NCBI GenBank assembly: GCA_964576765.1
Contig: CAZNWH010000133.1
Coordinates: forward strand, 1 to 5,032
Origin: Hellea sp964576765
Lineage (GTDB): Bacteria; Pseudomonadota; Alphaproteobacteria; Caulobacterales; Maricaulaceae
DNA length: 5,032 nt
Direction: 5' to 3'
Shown: piece after piece, positions 4,247 through 5,032 of the stretch
Layout of the letters: the number at the start of each line of letters is the position of its first letter
How positions within the stretch are numbered: position 1 is the first letter of the stretch
The notes under the pieces: model-generated
The model's database searches: none
What the model saw: only the letters and a program-made list of their open reading frames with translations
What the model was told of the DNA's origin: nothing
Position numbers and translations under genes: made by a program

Positions 4247-4978
4247 CTAGTGAAAATTGTAACATGCATTATCATTATGGAAGTGTCTTTCCGCTCGGCG
4301 GGTAGCTTTTTTAACCCGTTTTCTCTGCCGTTTTAAGTCATCGAGTTTATAGGCGATTTCATTCAAGCGGCGTTCTACATACCGGTCACGGCGATAGCTA
4401 CGACGATCTTTGAGGCGGGCTCGCTCATGCCGCAATCCAGCAATACGGCGCTCAATCCGAGCCAATCGATCAAAACCGGGCCTTACATCATGATATCCAT
4501 AACCCGGATTGCCAGAATTAAAGTTTCCAGAGGATCGTGTTTCATAGGGTGTATGATAGACGGTCTGTACCGCCGGGCTTGTATAAACGGTTGAATAGCC
4601 GCTCCTATTAATTTGCGGGGCCGGTTCGTAATTAACTGTGCCATAAGCCGCTGGTTCATAAATAACAAGCTGCCCGGCTTCAGTCCGGCATTTGCGCCTT
4701 TCATCACCTATTGCAGCTCCAAGACCGGCTCCAAGAACGGCTCCTAGAGCTGATCCTTCTGTGCGAGCGCCATTGCCTGCAACTTGGGACCCGAGAACGC
4801 CACCAGCCAGCGCACCGATAAGTCCGCCTACGATTTGGTTTTCACCATCAGAACGTTTGCAATCTTCATACCGATAATTATTGGGTGTCGTTTTGCCCGC
4901 ATGTGCGAGAGTTGGGACTGTAAGTGTAACCGCAGCCAGTGTGACTGCAGTGAGAGTTTTAGCATTTAACTTTACCAT
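4247..4978 (-). CDS. Exported glycine-zipper protein with a basic helical tail
   Basis: A 243-residue protein of unknown function. Residues 1-27 are a signal peptide ending AHA. Residues 49-91 hold one glycine-zipper module: VGGLIGALAGGVLGSQVAGNG, ARTEG (71-75), then GALGA-type GAVLGAGLGAAIG. Cys40 and Cys97 flank the module and could form a disulfide; a third cysteine, Cys239, is near the end. Residues 105-165 are Tyr/Pro/Ser-rich, with YEPA twice (107-110, 117-120), and probably unstructured. Residues 169-232 are a long Arg/Lys-rich helix-former (LARIERRIAGLRHERARLKD and onwards), likely a basic coiled coil or a surface for nucleic acid, LPS or peptidoglycan contact. The start is fixed by AGGAG 6 bases upstream. 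The gene has its own terminator; its promoter is mostly beyond the window edge. The glycine zipper resembles the 17-kDa antigen / SlyB-like domain, but a SlyB name is not justified because no lipobox is present. Confidence 0.83.
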   Translation of the reverse strand: MVKLNAKTLTAVTLAAVTLTVPTLAHAGKTTPNNYRYEDCKRSDGENQIVGGLIGALAGGVLGSQVAGNGARTEGSALGAVLGAGLGAAIGDERRKCRTEAGQLVIYEPAAYGTVNYEPAPQINRSGYSTVYTSPAVQTVYHTPYETRSSGNFNSGNPGYGYHDVRPGFDRLARIERRIAGLRHERARLKDRRSYRRDRYVERRLNEIAYKLDDLKRQRKRVKKATRRAERHFHNDNACYNFH

Positions 4979-4984
4979 GATAAT

Positions 4985-4989
4985 CTCCT
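4985..4989 (-). promoter_or_regulatory. Ribosome binding site of the basic-tail gene
   Basis: Minus-strand AGGAG lies 6 bases before the ATG at 4976-4978. The remaining 43 bases to the window edge show no clear -10 and -35 pair, so the promoter is probably partly or wholly outside the window. Confidence 0.8.
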
Positions 4990-5032
4990 GTCTTGGCGTG
5001 CGGTAGGGAGAATGCCCGACCGATAAAACAGG

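Overview
The window looks like a chromosomal segment of an alphaproteobacterium with moderate GC content. The main support is a near-ideal CtrA-type box (TTAA-N7-TTAACC) upstream of the largest gene, together with weak or absent Shine-Dalgarno sequences on some genes. This is an inference; no rRNA or other marker gene is present, and genus cannot be given.

Layout. Positions 1-60 are the tail of an unidentified plus-strand gene, closed by two tandem hairpin terminators (74-109 and 111-137). A compact plus-strand pair follows (174-866 and 885-1466): a family 2 glycosyltransferase and a DUF2064 nucleotidyltransferase-like protein. These are the two small GT-A enzymes usually called TIGR04283 and TIGR04282 ('arsenosugar biosynthesis' or 'rSAM/selenodomain-associated' transferases). 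A gene-poor stretch (1467-1703) holds a possible frameshifted micro-ORF and a strong bidirectional terminator (1671-1698), shared with the convergent genes to the right.

Positions 1704-4978 hold three minus-strand genes in tandem. Each has a clear ribosome binding site, a signal peptide, one or two copies of the same glycine-zipper module, and its own terminator. They share the N-terminal design and differ completely behind it: an Arg/Phe/Gly-rich tail (1704-2276), a long block of V/I-K/E-DRP repeats followed by a His-rich and four-cysteine end (2478-3986), and a highly basic helical tail (4247-4978). They look like paralogous exported envelope proteins built as an envelope-associated glycine-zipper hairpin plus a variable external or periplasmic part.

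The most notable item is the 502-residue middle protein. Its 144-residue repeat block has eleven DRP motifs arranged in 12-, 8- and 10-residue units and resembles in style the charged V/E/K/P repeats of alveolin-type cytoskeletal proteins of protists. Upstream of it is an elaborate control region: a CtrA-type box placed over the -35 position of a plausible promoter, 14-bp direct repeats 22 bp apart, and a consensus TTGACA inside an inverted repeat. A cell-cycle-regulated structural envelope protein is a reasonable hypothesis, not a demonstrated function.
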